Shown in pieces: positions 24,854 through 37,114 of a stretch of 64,000 bases of DNA. Source of the stretch: Daphnia carinata (lineage: Eukaryota; Arthropoda; Branchiopoda; Diplostraca; Daphniidae); assembly GCF_022539665.2 (NCBI RefSeq), contig NC_081336.1:6058278-6122277 (forward strand). Reading direction: 5' to 3'. The notes below the pieces were generated by a model. It was not told where the DNA came from, ran no database searches, and saw only the letters and a program-made list of their open reading frames with translations. The stretch's first letter is position 1. The number at the start of each line of letters is the position of its first letter. Position numbers and translations under genes: made by a program.

Positions 24854-25215
24854 GTTAGTTCTTTGTTTATTTGGACTTATTGCGTCTAATCAGACCCGGA
24901 TTTTCCTTCCGTTTCCCCTTGAGATTGAAGGTAGTTAGCCCCACCTTCATGGGATTCGAGGAAAAGAGAAACCTTTGACTGGATCCCCAACGTACATCCA
25001 ACGTGCAGAAGGTTCTTTATCGGGGCTAACGAAGCTAAAAAAGTCAAACTAAAGTAGGTTTAATACAAACAAAGAGGAAACTCGCTGGTGATCGTTTTAC
25101 AATGCTGACTGCCTTAGTCTCTTCACTTGCTAAAGGGACGTCCAACTACAGCCTTCAATCTCCAAACCGCTCTACAACTATTGGGCGAATTTATCGGTAA
25201 AGGTAGAAAAAAAAA

Positions 25216-25290
25216 GAAATAGGAAGCCATCGGTGGGCTTTGAACGTGAAAGGTGGCGCGAGCGTGCCACTACCTGCCTTACCTGGACAC
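25216..25290 (-). repeat. Possible tRNA-derived repeat fragment
   Basis: The minus strand reads as a tRNA-like array: GGTAGTGGCACGC, then a short stem GGCACGC/GCGCC, then CGTTCAAAGCCC in a B-box-like place. Pairing is imperfect and no complete cloverleaf can be drawn by eye. It could be an eroded SINE. Confidence 0.2.
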
Positions 25291-28200
25291 ATAAGAATTT
25301 TACGGAGAACTTGTGACTTTTCACGATGATTAGGAAAATAAAGAGATTTTTTAAGATTTCGCTGAAAAACTCTACAAAAAGAAATAAAAAGTCAGGAAAC
25401 TTTTTTTCGAGTCTTTTTTTCTAAAGCTACTGTATAATATTGAGAAATTGATCTAGTAAGTCCGTCTACTGCGGCGCAGAAGCCCCCCCTAACGCTATAA
25501 TGGAAAATTTCGTTCGGCAGCTAAACGCCAACATTTAGAAACGAGACTGCGTAATCGGTAAACGTTCTTATACATTTCACGTAAACAAGCTGAACAAGTC
25601 AACAGCAAAAAAATGGTGAGAATAAGGCTCTAAGAGTTCGTACATAGAGGAATTAGCGACATATTTATGTTTCTCATTGAGATTTTTTAAAAATTTATTA
25701 AAATATCGCGTGCCCCATCTTTCATCCTATAGTTCCGCCCTTATTGTCGATAGGCCACAGGTTGATGTATCGGTGTGCAAACAGAATCCTCATTCTGCAT
25801 TACGAAAAGAAGTAGTCAACTACAGAATAAAAATATATAGTCAGCCAAACAAGTTTAATAGACAGTTTGTTAAATGTCGCAATAATGCCTTTTGGTGAAC
25901 TTCATCCTTAAACTCCTGCCTCAATCGTCAACAGTTTTGCGAGTTCCATTTTCAATCGATGGAGCGTGAAAAGAAAGGTCCACACACGGCCGACCGTATC
26001 TTAAGGCTGCAGCTATGCAGTGAAACACTGTCAATGAGGGATTCCAGTTACGGACATCGCTCGTCCTTTGTCTAGACGCTGAAGGTTTTTTTCTTTCTTT
26101 TTTTCTTTGACATTTTAGAGTTATTTATGATGAATTAATGTTGTTTTCATTTTGTTTTTTCGCTTGCTAATGTTTTCACTGACAAAACAACTTTGAAAGA
26201 GTCTCACTGAAGGCCTCTAAAAATAGCACGATCCCATAAATATGGTACTAATTGCTCATTCTGTTAAATTTTTTTTGCCCTTTCCCGATATAGTGGATTA
26301 AGTAGAAAGGCAAGACTCGCAAAATACGCCGTTTGGTACTAGTTTGGAAGAAACGAAAATCATCTGACGTTTCACGTTATACAGTGATCCTCATTTAGAC
26401 TGTTCCCTTTAAGCCGAAGAACAAACATGATTTTTCACACCAGTGTAACGCATAAATTTTACGGTCTCATGGCTGTCACAAAACACGCTTCGTTCCCTGT
26501 AATCTTTCACCATCGACCATTTGTCTTGCTTGATGTTATATTTGCAACCTATGGGACAACGAAAGAAACACAAGGGACACTTTGAATGACAATCATTAAA
26601 AAGGTTGTGGTCGTATATCGCGTCAGTCGAGAGAGCGCTGCCCAGTTAGCTTCATTACCGTTATTTTTAAAAAAACGGAGAGTTGAATTGGTCCCTTACT
26701 GAAATGTCATGTATGAACTTAATGAATCATATTTTTTGCGCCTATTGCAGAACATTAAAGTATGCAATCTATGAAATTCATAGGTGGGCACGTTTTGCTT
26801 ATCATAATACTGATCGGTACATTTATGGAAAGGTTTCTGGTCAGTAAAATCCAAGACATAGTGGTCATTCATTTGGCGCTTTGATTTGAAAATGACGGGC
26901 TAAAACATTATACAATAATCAAATTTTTGCGGTTTAGTGTTTTCAACTACTTATTTTTTACATTGACCTATTCGTTTGGTTCTTTTTGTACTCGTTTTTC
27001 GCATCAAAATTTTGTGAGGCAATTAGGGGCGCACTGTCAATGTACGTGTTAATTAAATACCACCATTTTACTGTGATGAGTGAAAAGATTGGGCACACGC
27101 GCACACTTGATATTTCCATGTGCCCTTGCTCTCACATACTAGAGAAGTGAATCATTTTGGCGCATTCCGCACCATTCTTGTATCCATTAATGGATATGTT
27201 TTTATGTAGGTAGATTCGAAAATTTGAAACATTTCTTGGCTGTGATAAGCTTGACGTTCCTCTTTTGATTCAGTGGTGCTCAATAAAAATATTGTTGCTT
27301 CGTTGCGTAAACTCATTGACAATGGCGTAACTAAGATCACAGTGCCAATTTTTTACATTTTTTTTTTTTTTTTTGCTTTCCGTTTGTTTCTTATTCAACC
27401 TTTGTTTTCGTGTGTAAATATACAGCAATTGAACACATAATAATATGATAACAATTAAAGAATTAATACTTACTTGCTTTTCCTTTTTCCCTCAAATGCT
27501 GAGCGCAGCTTAATCCACAAAATGATTTAAATTTCGATTTAAATTTCATCCTGTATGTAAATTAAAGATCATGCCCATCGAGGCCACTAGTTTGCAAAAG
27601 AAAAGTGAAAATTTTGCGCATTAAAGCGTGGCGTTGGGTGTTTATCATAGAAGCCGTACACAAAAAAATACGTATATTTATAGGTAAACATAATAATAAT
27701 AATGATACGTAATAATAAAAAGAAAAGAAATTGGACTTTTGCTGTTGTAGCGTAACCCTATTGAAACTGACAGCTAAGAATTCGAAATTTGGATGTCAGC
27801 TGATTAACAAGAATCCATCGAGGTATGGGCTGATACCGCTTCTTGTCTTCGCGTTCTGACGGGAGATGTAGTTGATGGTTGCTTGTCAACAATGAAATGC
27901 GGAATGACTGGAAGGCTATAGCATGCGAAAATAATTTAATCGTGTCGCAAAACCCCTACATCAAAACGTGAATTTTTGAGTAATTAAGCTGTGCAAGTCC
28001 AAATTTATTCGATTGTCAACGTGAATAAAAATCATTTTTGGCAAATTAGAGTTCTTAAGCGTAGTTTGTGCATGCCGAACTAAAAAAAAACATCCTAGGT
28101 GAAAAGCGCACAACTAAAAGAATAACCTCTTGGCACAAGAACAAGGGGAGCTACCGAATTTTGCATTAACGAAGCTGCATAATTTTGCTATCTGAAATAG

Positions 28201-31120
28201 AAAACTCTGGTTTATCTGCTGCAAAATCGTCATATTGGACACCATTTGGATAAGCTGGATACCAACGCGTTGCCGTTCAATTGATGTAAAAGCCCGATCT
28301 GGTAAGTTTCCCTACGGAGCCGGCTGCAGATCTTCAAGCGTTTACGCTGCACAAGCAGGGTGTCTAAATCAATACTACTGCGCAGGGGCTGCAAACCATT
28401 GGTCGACCGTCAACAATATACACGGCATTGCGTTCACGTAAAACGCGTTCCCTTTGCTTTTCTGCCGACAAACACTGCCATACCTCGACACAACCAAACG
28501 CTCACAGGGTTTCATGAATCTTGTTTCCGTCAACAAAAAGATTGGATTTTTTTTGCTATACGCACAACGTTTCGCGTAAAACGAAGACCGTGCGAGTTCT
28601 AGCAACATTACGGTTACAATTTTATCAGTTAAAATCGATCGAGATCCCGATCGATGTTGCAATCACAGCATGAAAACTCAACGGCTGTGATAATCGAGGC
28701 TGTTGGTGTTATGACGGAGATTGTCATGATATGCTTACGCTGCGATGTTGCTGTTGCAAACGACAAATTAGTACCCTACTGGCCGTTGTTTTATATGAGC
28801 TAGCGGGCGTCCTTCAAGAAATCAGTACATTGCGATAACTTATAATAAATTGATTCGGGACGCAGAATAATGTAACGTTTTATGTAATAAATCGTAAAAG
28901 GCACAAGTGCCTTTCCGATTTGAAGAAATGTATGAGATACGTTTGAACTAAAGGCGGATTTTTCTGTCGTACTCAGAAGATGAATTCGTGATTAAACGTT
29001 GGGACGCATGAGTCTACATTAAATCAAGAATGATAAGCTTTCTAATGGATATCCTTTTTAGGGACAAGAGTTAAGGTTTTAGCGATAAACTATTCTGGTC
29101 ATCTGTAAAACGAAAATCTAAATTGAAAAGCATCCTCCCAGTATAGTAAAAATGGCAGTCACGACAGACGACATCCGGTTATCGGATTCGCTTGTAACCA
29201 AACACAACAAAAAAGTATCAGCCTTCAACTGCGTAGTTCACGCAACGCTTCTTCCTCTTAGCAATCGTTGAGATTTCTCTGTTGCCGGCTCTAAAATGGC
29301 CTTCGTCCGCTTTTCATGAATTTCTTCGCTATAGCCTTCGTTTGTTACTTGGCCCTGGCGTAGAGGAATCGATAAAACTAGACCCGCATGGAGCGGCATC
29401 AGCTACTAGCTGTACTACACAATTTCAGCAAGGATATTGATTTGCATACGCGTCTAATTAGTTAATGGCGCTGATGCAACTCGGTGTTACAATCAGTGCC
29501 GTATTGTTTTCCACATGAAGACGGAGGGAATTTCACAAAACATGGATGTTCGCTTTCGGCGGACTCGTGGAATTTAGGTAAAAGCATCTGAGTGGCCGAT
29601 TCATCGATCAAACGAAATACGACATCTTTTAAGCCGCTCTAAGCTGGCGTCACCGTGGACGTGACAAAAATCATGTGCGGTGTTTGGCCGCCTCCAAGAC
29701 ACGAAACGTGCACTAAATCGTGCCGGTTGTCTCAATTCAATAACTCCAGGAGGAGGGGGCAAAGGATATGCTCTATCTAACATCAGCAGTAAAGTAAAAT
29801 TACCAGGGAAAAAAACAAAACTAAAGAAAACAAACACAAAAATATAAAAAAAAACCTATAGATGCGAGTTATTGATCCATCGAGATCAGATATTGGGACG
29901 TTTAAAACCGTGTACTGCCTCGATTATGACTTCAAGGTGACGATTATTTGCAATAAAAAACGTAATGAAATCTTCCATGTACGCACGCTGTGATACAAGT
30001 CTAGGTGGGGCACCCAAGGGCTCAAAATAGAACCGAAAACATGGTCGTGTCTAGCTGTGTTATTACCAACGGAGGAAATGGACCAGAAGGGTTGAGGGAA
30101 AAAAAGAACTTTCGTCACCATTGCCAATGAAAGAAAGAAAGCCAGGAGGCTAGAGGAAATAGAAAATCTAACAAGCCTTTGCGCTTTTAACGATCGTTTA
30201 ACAACACAACATGTTTTGCGCCTTTATCCGCAAAATGACGCAGTTCCAGCACCCAGTTAGGCCGTGAATCGTCACCAGCCACTTGAGTATAAAGACAAGC
30301 GTTGTACTCTAAATCATACGAGAGCTCAGCCCGAAGATTGCCGTGCCAAAAAAAAAAGGGGGATACGCTTGTGCACCGTCAAACGTAGTTATTTTGAACG
30401 ATTGTCAAAGCTTTTGAAGCGCGCAATTCGTATGACATAAGTCCAGGTGATTTCATTTACAAGAAAACATAGGCAACTGCTTTAATCAGATTTTAGCCCA
30501 ACAACGATCAGCTGTAGCTTTAGAAAGGAGCAAATGCGCACGCATTCCCGACTCACTCACGACATGTCTATGTCCAAGAGCGTCTACACACACGCGCCTA
30601 TATATAAATTCAACGTATGTTTATAGTTAAATACAGCTATATACAATACGGTGAAGGACGAAAATAGGTAGGCAGTACTGTACGTAGCTCAAAGAAACCA
30701 CCGATACTACTCTTTTTCTTTACGTTTTGTAGTGTTAAAAACAACAGAGTTGGCTAGCGCATCCCATTAGCTAACCAACAGTGAATTCCCCGTTGCTGCC
30801 ATACTTTTATAAGAATTTGCGTCCGTTTGTGGCCTTCGCAATGGCATTCAGTAGTGTTGCACAAGAGTATCAAACCCAAAAATAGGGTCGTAGCATTTGC
30901 TGCCTTACGGTAACGCTTAGCTTTAGGCAGTTTCAATTGACTACGGGACTTTTTGCGGGTATGCGGCGCTGGCTGTACCTCGGCAAGGCGGCTACGCTCC
31001 ACCTCGGTTCGCTAGGTTTGTGTATACACTGTGTAGAGAGCTTTGCTCAGGAGGAACGGGGAGTGGGAGGGGGGGGGTTGAGTTGAACACTGCAGCGATA
31101 ACGTCGTCGTATGTCTGTCA

Positions 31121-31151
<31 letters not shown>

Positions 31152-31153
31152 TG
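31121..31153. repeat. (GT)n microsatellite
   Basis: Twelve perfect GT units followed by an interrupted continuation (gtatgtgtgtg). It lies just downstream, in minus-strand terms, of the exon-like segment at 31418-31531. Confidence 0.85.
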
Positions 31154-31417
31154 AGCCACTGCGGCAAAAGATGCAGACGTGGATGGGCGAGAAGCAGCAT
31201 TACTATTCAACGAAAGCGAAATGTCATCATAACCATAAGGGGGGGTTCTTGTATAGCAGGTAGATAGAGATTGGTTTTTGACGCAACGACTATTCCCCAT
31301 AAAAGAGAACAAAAAGAAAAAGTACCAGACAGCGAAAAAAAAACGAAGGAGAATGCAAAACAAGCAAACAAACCGCAAAAAAAGAAAGTAGAGCAATTGA
31401 GCGTAGAAATGACTTAC

Positions 31418-31531
31418 CAGTTGGATCCCATAGCGAAACATCCCTGGTAGCTGTTACATGGGCAGGAAAACTATCGAGCATTCTGCCGATATGAATGCCA
31501 ATTGCACATAACAAGAGACTACCGTCTGCAT
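31418..31531 (-). other. Exon-like segment of unknown product, minus strand
   Basis: This 114-base interval is bounded by a strong acceptor (long T-rich tract, then aaaatgcag) and a consensus donor (AACTG|GTAAGT). One frame is open throughout and reads GSLLLCAIGIHIG... and ends DVSLWDPTG, which has the look of a WD40 strand. It leaves in phase 1, so this frame does not fit the Shaker common exon. A second frame has ATG at 31431 giving MGSN-W in phase 2, which does fit. It may be an untranslated upstream exon, a piece of another gene or chance. I cannot identify it. Confidence 0.3.
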
Positions 31532-31807
31532 TTTGAAAATGAACCAAAAAAAGAAAAACAAATACACAAACAAAAAGAAAAAATAACAACAACAAAAAAA
31601 ACAATAGCGTAAAAAAAAAAACAAAGGGAAAAAAAATAATGATTATAAAAAAAAGGGGGGAAAAAATCACGTGCTCGCCTCAACAACGAAGTTGTCCAAT
31701 TAATCAGTGAAAATTTTGTTGCAGTTCGCTTCTTTCGTGAAAAATTGCACACTCTGCAGGACCCGGCACTGACAAAAACAACCGACACCGAATGCAGATG
31801 CTCACTG

Positions 31808-32133
31808 TTTTTATGAATGAATGATCGTATGCCAGTACGAATGTTGGCGGTCACCTTTCCGACTCTTTCCGACTCCAACTCTCTCTCACAGTCTCTCGTT
31901 TCGTCTGACACATGCAACACAGAGGAGGGCTGCTGGTCCGCCAACGCTAAACAGCCACTGCTTCTCCTTCTGCCGACCCACTGCTCTACTGCACCGTCGC
32001 TATCGTCAGTTGCTGCCGGTTGCCCGTCGTCGCAGAGCAAAACCTCATTCGATCGAACGGACCCAAACAGGCGTCGGGGAACGGTGGCGTGGCTTTTGCT
32101 CTTGCGCCGGCTTTTGCACTCGACCATCGAAGC
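31808..32133 (-). other. GC-richer open segment with a good acceptor, product unknown
   Basis: On the minus strand, acceptor ttttttcttacaag is followed nine bases later by an ATG (32129 region, MVECKSRRKSKSHATV...) and about 300 bases of open frame rich in Ser, Asp and Arg. Possible donors are AAAG|GTGACC near 31851 and AACA|GTGAGC near 31807. The base composition is richer in G+C than the flanks. The opposite strand is also partly open, so coding is unproven. It might be an upstream Shaker exon or a separate small gene. Confidence 0.22.
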
Positions 32134-35100
32134 TTGTAAGAAAAAACGGAAAACGAGCACGGCCCAACAATGAACAACATAGCGTTTTTAAAAAAGACGA
32201 AACAAATAATGAACATTTCGTGGTTTTACTTATGCCTGATATCGGAACTCAAGAGTGAGACCATGTCAAGTTCGAAATAAGAAAATCAAACTTTCGTAAT
32301 GGAAGCCAACTACGGAAAGCAATTGCGACCGCTGAAGTAATTCAATTAAGAGTTGATTTCAAAGCCGAAATGAACATACGGATAAGAATCTCTTCTATCT
32401 AAATTTATATGGCAATGAGCGCAAAAGATATGTGGCGATGAAAATCAAAATCTATCGAAAATAAAAAACAGTAAGGACGGTGGAGGGGGTTTGAAAAATA
32501 AAAATAAATGGAGGTGTAAAAATGAAAAAGACACCGCGTTTCAGGCAAAAACATATAGAGGAAGCAAAATATTTATATATTTATAGTGATGTAATATCAA
32601 CAACGGGCGATTCACGATTTTTTGCCGGTAAACGTATCCAAGCAAAAAGCAGTGCGCCGCGCAACGCTAAATTTAATAACTATCTGATTGGCCGCCTAGC
32701 GGTGGTAATCGTCAACGTGTGTGTTTCGTAACTGGATGCGTTCTTCACGAGACACATTCGTCATCGAATACTGTCTTCTGAACTCACGAGCAAGGTACGA
32801 AACTAATAGTAACATCTAGCTGTCCGCTTCCCGAAGTCAAAGAACAACGAAGCAGGATGTCACCTGAGACACATTCTGCCATGCAGAGCGTGACATTGCC
32901 AAACCGTCAAGGAATAGATCTCTAGAGCTTTCGATCAACGGCCTTACGTTATCAGGTCCTAAAATCTGCATTGTGAGGTTCTGAAATCGGCAGTTTTGAT
33001 TTCTAATTGCCAGACTTTGCTGACGTACCAGTATTGACGTTTGTATTGTATCTGAGCTTTGATTCGTTGAATCAATAGAAACCTCAAACAAAAAGTGAAC
33101 ACTTTCCCGCTTCAAACCATCGTCAAGAAATTTTGTATTAGTTTGTCAAACGAGACATTAACAAAAGTAAACCTACCTAAACCAGTAGACATTTCGACCT
33201 AGACACAGTAACACTTGGTCCACCTTTCCCCTTTAGCGGCTAAGCCGGACAACCCGTTTTTATAAGTTTTTGGTTTAACACGATTTGATCTAATGTGACA
33301 CACAAACGGTATCTTAATTTGTATTCCTCCAAAAGGTTTTCCTCTATCCAGATTTGTTATAAAACATTTGTATGTTGGCGAAATGCCTAGTATTGTCAAT
33401 GTTGGTGTGCTGAAAGAGATGACGTTGAATGTGAATCAGTCAATCAGTGAGCCCACTCGACAATTAACTCGAAATTAACCACAATAGGCTGAAAATGTTG
33501 AATACCAGGCCATTGCCTGTTCTTGCTTTATTCTCAGTCCCGTCGCAATGAATATACGTAGAATGTTTTATTTTAGGCAGTGTTTGCCATTATCATGTTA
33601 GGTATCGGTTTACCTTAACGGTATTTGGCAACCTCCTATAACACATAGTTTGACCTCCCGCTACTAGAGGGTTCTCGTCCATCCAGAAGTACCAAGCATT
33701 TTTTGTATAATAATGATGTCTACTCCGGCGGCCGCCGGAGAATGGCAGACGTTCCTAACCACATCACGTCACGTAATACCTACCGGCTTCTAGTAATCTC
33801 TGGATTGCAATATTCACCTCCCGCAAACCAAAAAGCAACCAGTACAATTGTAACAAATTAATTTCTAGTTCGATATGTGATTAGTAATAAAATTCCTGAA
33901 AACCTAGTTTCTATTTCACTAGCTGTACAATCTCGAACCTTTTCTAAAGTAGGCTGAAAAGAAATAAAAATTACCGTTTTGTTCGTGAATGTGCAGGACA
34001 ATATTTCATAGATGACATGCCATTTTTTCTAAATTGTTGCTGCGTTTGCGCTTCTAAAGCGATGTGAGTCAAATGGCGACAGTTCCTAAAGAACTCGGTG
34101 GGATATCTGCATTGAAATGCAGAGTTACATTCGAAAATAGACGGCAATAGACCTAGCTCCACGACTAGGTTTAGCCTTAATGGAACGTAGTACACTAAAT
34201 GATGCACATTTATCGAAGGAAATTGGATACAGTTGCAGCTACACAAGTTTATCGGAAGGTACCTAACAAACCACAATTGGTTCTCGATAAACAGTACCAC
34301 CGATACGGTTATACGAAATACTCGGGAAACTTTATGCATTTTCAGTGTTGGCTCAGCATAGCTTCCCGCAATGGAATTTTATGCAAAATTTGATGTTGCA
34401 ATATTGCGTCTCAGTTCAGAACTAACTTCTATCCACCATAAATAAACGCCCTGTCCGTTATACAAGCCCTAATGGAAAGTGGCCTTAATGACTGCCAAGA
34501 TTGTCGAGATATGTTTGTTTGAAAAATAGTTCCCGCTACTCAGATTCCTTTCTAAATTCTTCATTTCACGTGCGTAAGACAACTGCAGACAGCTTTTGAT
34601 TGATCATGTTCTCATTCGAACTACTCTGTCGCACAGTTGCTGGCATTTCTGATGAGAAGGTTAGATGACGAAAGGTTTGCAGACAATCATATCGTTTATC
34701 GGAATAGTACTTTTCAAGCTGAAAGCTTGCATAAGCAAGCTTCCCAGTTTTGCATAAAAAATAGATAACACTCGCTAAATATTCGACAATCGAACCTTTC
34801 TCTCACCTGGCTGCATTCCCCTTGGCATAAACAGACTTCACCAGGGAGAGCCTCCCCCTTTTCTTGACAGGTTAAATATTGGCATTCAAGCCAGAATAGT
34901 ATCCAGAAGGAGTCGGTATGGCACTTTTTCTTAACTGTAGCTTATTGGCAACAGCCACTGTGTACTGGTGGGTCTTACTAGCAGCCGTCGAATGGTAGCC
35001 TATGGTCGGCCGTCAAACATGTTTTATGTAATGTCCACTTGCATGGACCACTTTATGACTCACACACATTTAGCTAGGCTACTATACGTCTACAACAATG

Positions 35101-37064
35101 ACTAGACACAAGTAATAGTAAGGTTTTATTCCCCTCCGTTTTGTTATTCCTCTCTTTGTTTTTGGTACTCATTTTTTAACCTTAAACATGTTTCATTTTT
35201 CTTTTTTACTTAAAGAGTCGTATTTATTGTGTTTTTCAAAACTTACAGAACTCGTATTTGTCAAATAAATCTGAGCACAGTAAGCACTTTCGTCTGTTTG
35301 TTCAAGAAAAACGTTAAAAACTGAAGAAATTCAGTTTTCGTCAAAACGTTTATTTTGAATATGTCAGACGGTACTTAACTACACGCACCATTTGTTGTCA
35401 GACAAGGAAAGGGTATAGACGCAGAAGATCCTTGTTGCAAATGTTAGCCAACATTTTACCGAGGAGGTTTTCGTTTATCGTGAAACTTTTAGTGATCATA
35501 TGTTTTCATTTCTTTCGTCGGCAAAGTTCTTTGTTTAGATGTTTTAAAAATCTAAAAGTGATTTTCCAAGTCCTTTCAAATTACTTGTGATAGGAACCGT
35601 TAGCAGAATTTACATTTCTGTTTTAATGACCTTATCCTACGCAACACATTCGCGGATTCAATTCTGTTTAGCGGCGAAATTCCCGTTATGTGTAAGACCA
35701 GGAACAACATTTTCTGTCGTTGTCCGCGTTAAAATGTGTACTCGTATTATGTTCTTTACGATTCGTCCTTTTTTTCACAAATGTAGTCATCAGTAGGAGG
35801 TAGTCTACTAACGATGTGCTATCCTTAATTTTTGCGCTTAGTAGAATTCTCTGTCGGTGCTTGCCGACTACAATATGTGTCTTCAACCGTTATTGAAACA
35901 TTCTTTTAGAATATCGCTGTGTTTTAGTATGTAGCGAAAGATCTTGGAAAGTTCCCAAAAAGGTAAAAAATTTAGATCTTTTTACAGAGAATATGGGAGT
36001 GGGCATCGCTGACGTTGGTTATGGAATAATAGCCTTATCCTCCTCACCTACGCGCTAGGAATATGAAAAGCGTAAAACATGAACTGTTTTAGACTACAGA
36101 CAGTTGGCTTTTTACAAACTAATAAGAAATATAGTAACAATGAAAACAGAAAATTAATCATTTTGAGATAAAAAGAAATAAATACGAAACGACGTGATGT
36201 AGGGAAACTCACATCACGCCGTATTGTAAAGAAAAAAATAGATCACAGAACGATATTGGTTTGTAATGGACAGCTTAGGACGATGGTTGACCTAAAAGTT
36301 CGAATTAATTGATTTTCCGCGCTGTATACGAAGGGGAAAAAACTGAAAACACGATAAAAGCAAAGGCTGGCAAGGTTCTCCTCCCCATGAATTTCTGGCT
36401 ATCTGGCTCTTTCTTTCTTCATTTGTTGCGAGCGTGAGCTCGATCTTTTTTCGGGAGCTTGTCGTTTCGTACGATATCTCTGAACTGTTCGCAGGCCAAA
36501 GGGAATGGGAGTAAAAAAAAAGTTTTTCAGAGACAATCCTAAAATTAGCAGTTGCACTAGAAGGCGGAGGCGAGAAGAACTGGAACGCACACAGCCACGC
36601 AACATGGCTACATACACACACGGAACAGGCGGAATGACTTTTCCAAAAGTGTATGTAGTCCAGCACCCAATGACTGAAGATAAACATAGAATAAACCTCA
36701 TTTATCGTCACCGAAATGGATTCACACATTCGCGCAGAGCAGAGGAATAGAGGGACAGGGATGGCCCTAATTTTTATTCCTCGATTTTAGGTACAGTACA
36801 TTTATTGTTCCGCACTACTATGCAGTGCCTTTGTTTGCTTGTTTTTGGGGGTTTGTTTGTTTGTTTTTTCAAAGAGAGACAGAGAGAAGCAAAAATTCCA
36901 TTTGTCCAGTACACCGTGCAACCAGTTTTAATACTAAGCAATTGCAATGGCTGCGCTGGAACGCGTTGTATTTATAATGCGAAATTACGCAATGCTGAGG
37001 ATTTCAGTTGTCAGGAAATCATTCGGAAGTTAACACCAACAAATATTTCAGAAATCTGATTTAC
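32134..37064. other. Non-coding stretch, no supported gene
   Basis: AT-rich sequence with no exon I can support. It contains an 18-base perfect palindrome at 33725-33742 (CTCCGGCGGCCGCCGGAG), an island of GC in AT-rich surroundings. Minus-strand donors near 33609, 34806 and 36048 have nearby ATGs but the wrong phase for Shaker. Confidence 0.4.
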
Positions 37065-37114
37065 CTTTCACTGGAGCGTCGACCTTGCTGTCTATCTAAA
37101 AGCCCTGCCAACAT
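37065..37114 (-). CDS. Candidate third Shaker first exon with a ball-like N-terminus
   Basis: ATG at 37114, in good context (AAAATG), opens 16 codons plus two bases ending GAAAG|GTAAAT, in the phase required by the common exon. The peptide is MLAGLLDRQQGRRSSE, then Arg across the junction, then SLPKL. A short hydrophobic start followed by a basic, polar stretch is the general design of N-type inactivation peptides, but the sequence itself is not one I know. An in-frame TAA lies four codons upstream. The exon would be about 29 kb from its partner. This is a hypothesis from sequence only. Confidence 0.35.

Larger units (their letters stand above)
21748..31417. other. Upstream Shaker sequence, no supported gene
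   Basis: This is about 9.7 kb of AT-rich DNA with T tracts and a (TA)n run at 24835-24853. I see no coding region supported by both homology and splice signals. Isolated minus-strand donors with nearby ATGs occur (for example 26700-26710, phase 2, MTF-Q), but donors in the other phases occur too (21530, 23265, 27472), so these carry little weight. Confidence 0.45.

Noticed and set aside
25272-25292. Strong minus-strand donor CCAG|GTAAGG with a nearby ATG as a Shaker first exon
   Set aside because: ATG TGT CCA G leaves one base, the wrong phase for the common exon, and it lies inside the tRNA-like fragment.
31519-32160. 213-codon minus-strand open frame taken as one protein
   Set aside because: The second half is a Phe-rich translation of T-rich sequence that looks like the intron tract before the acceptor at 31532. 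Only its first half is retained as a weak candidate.
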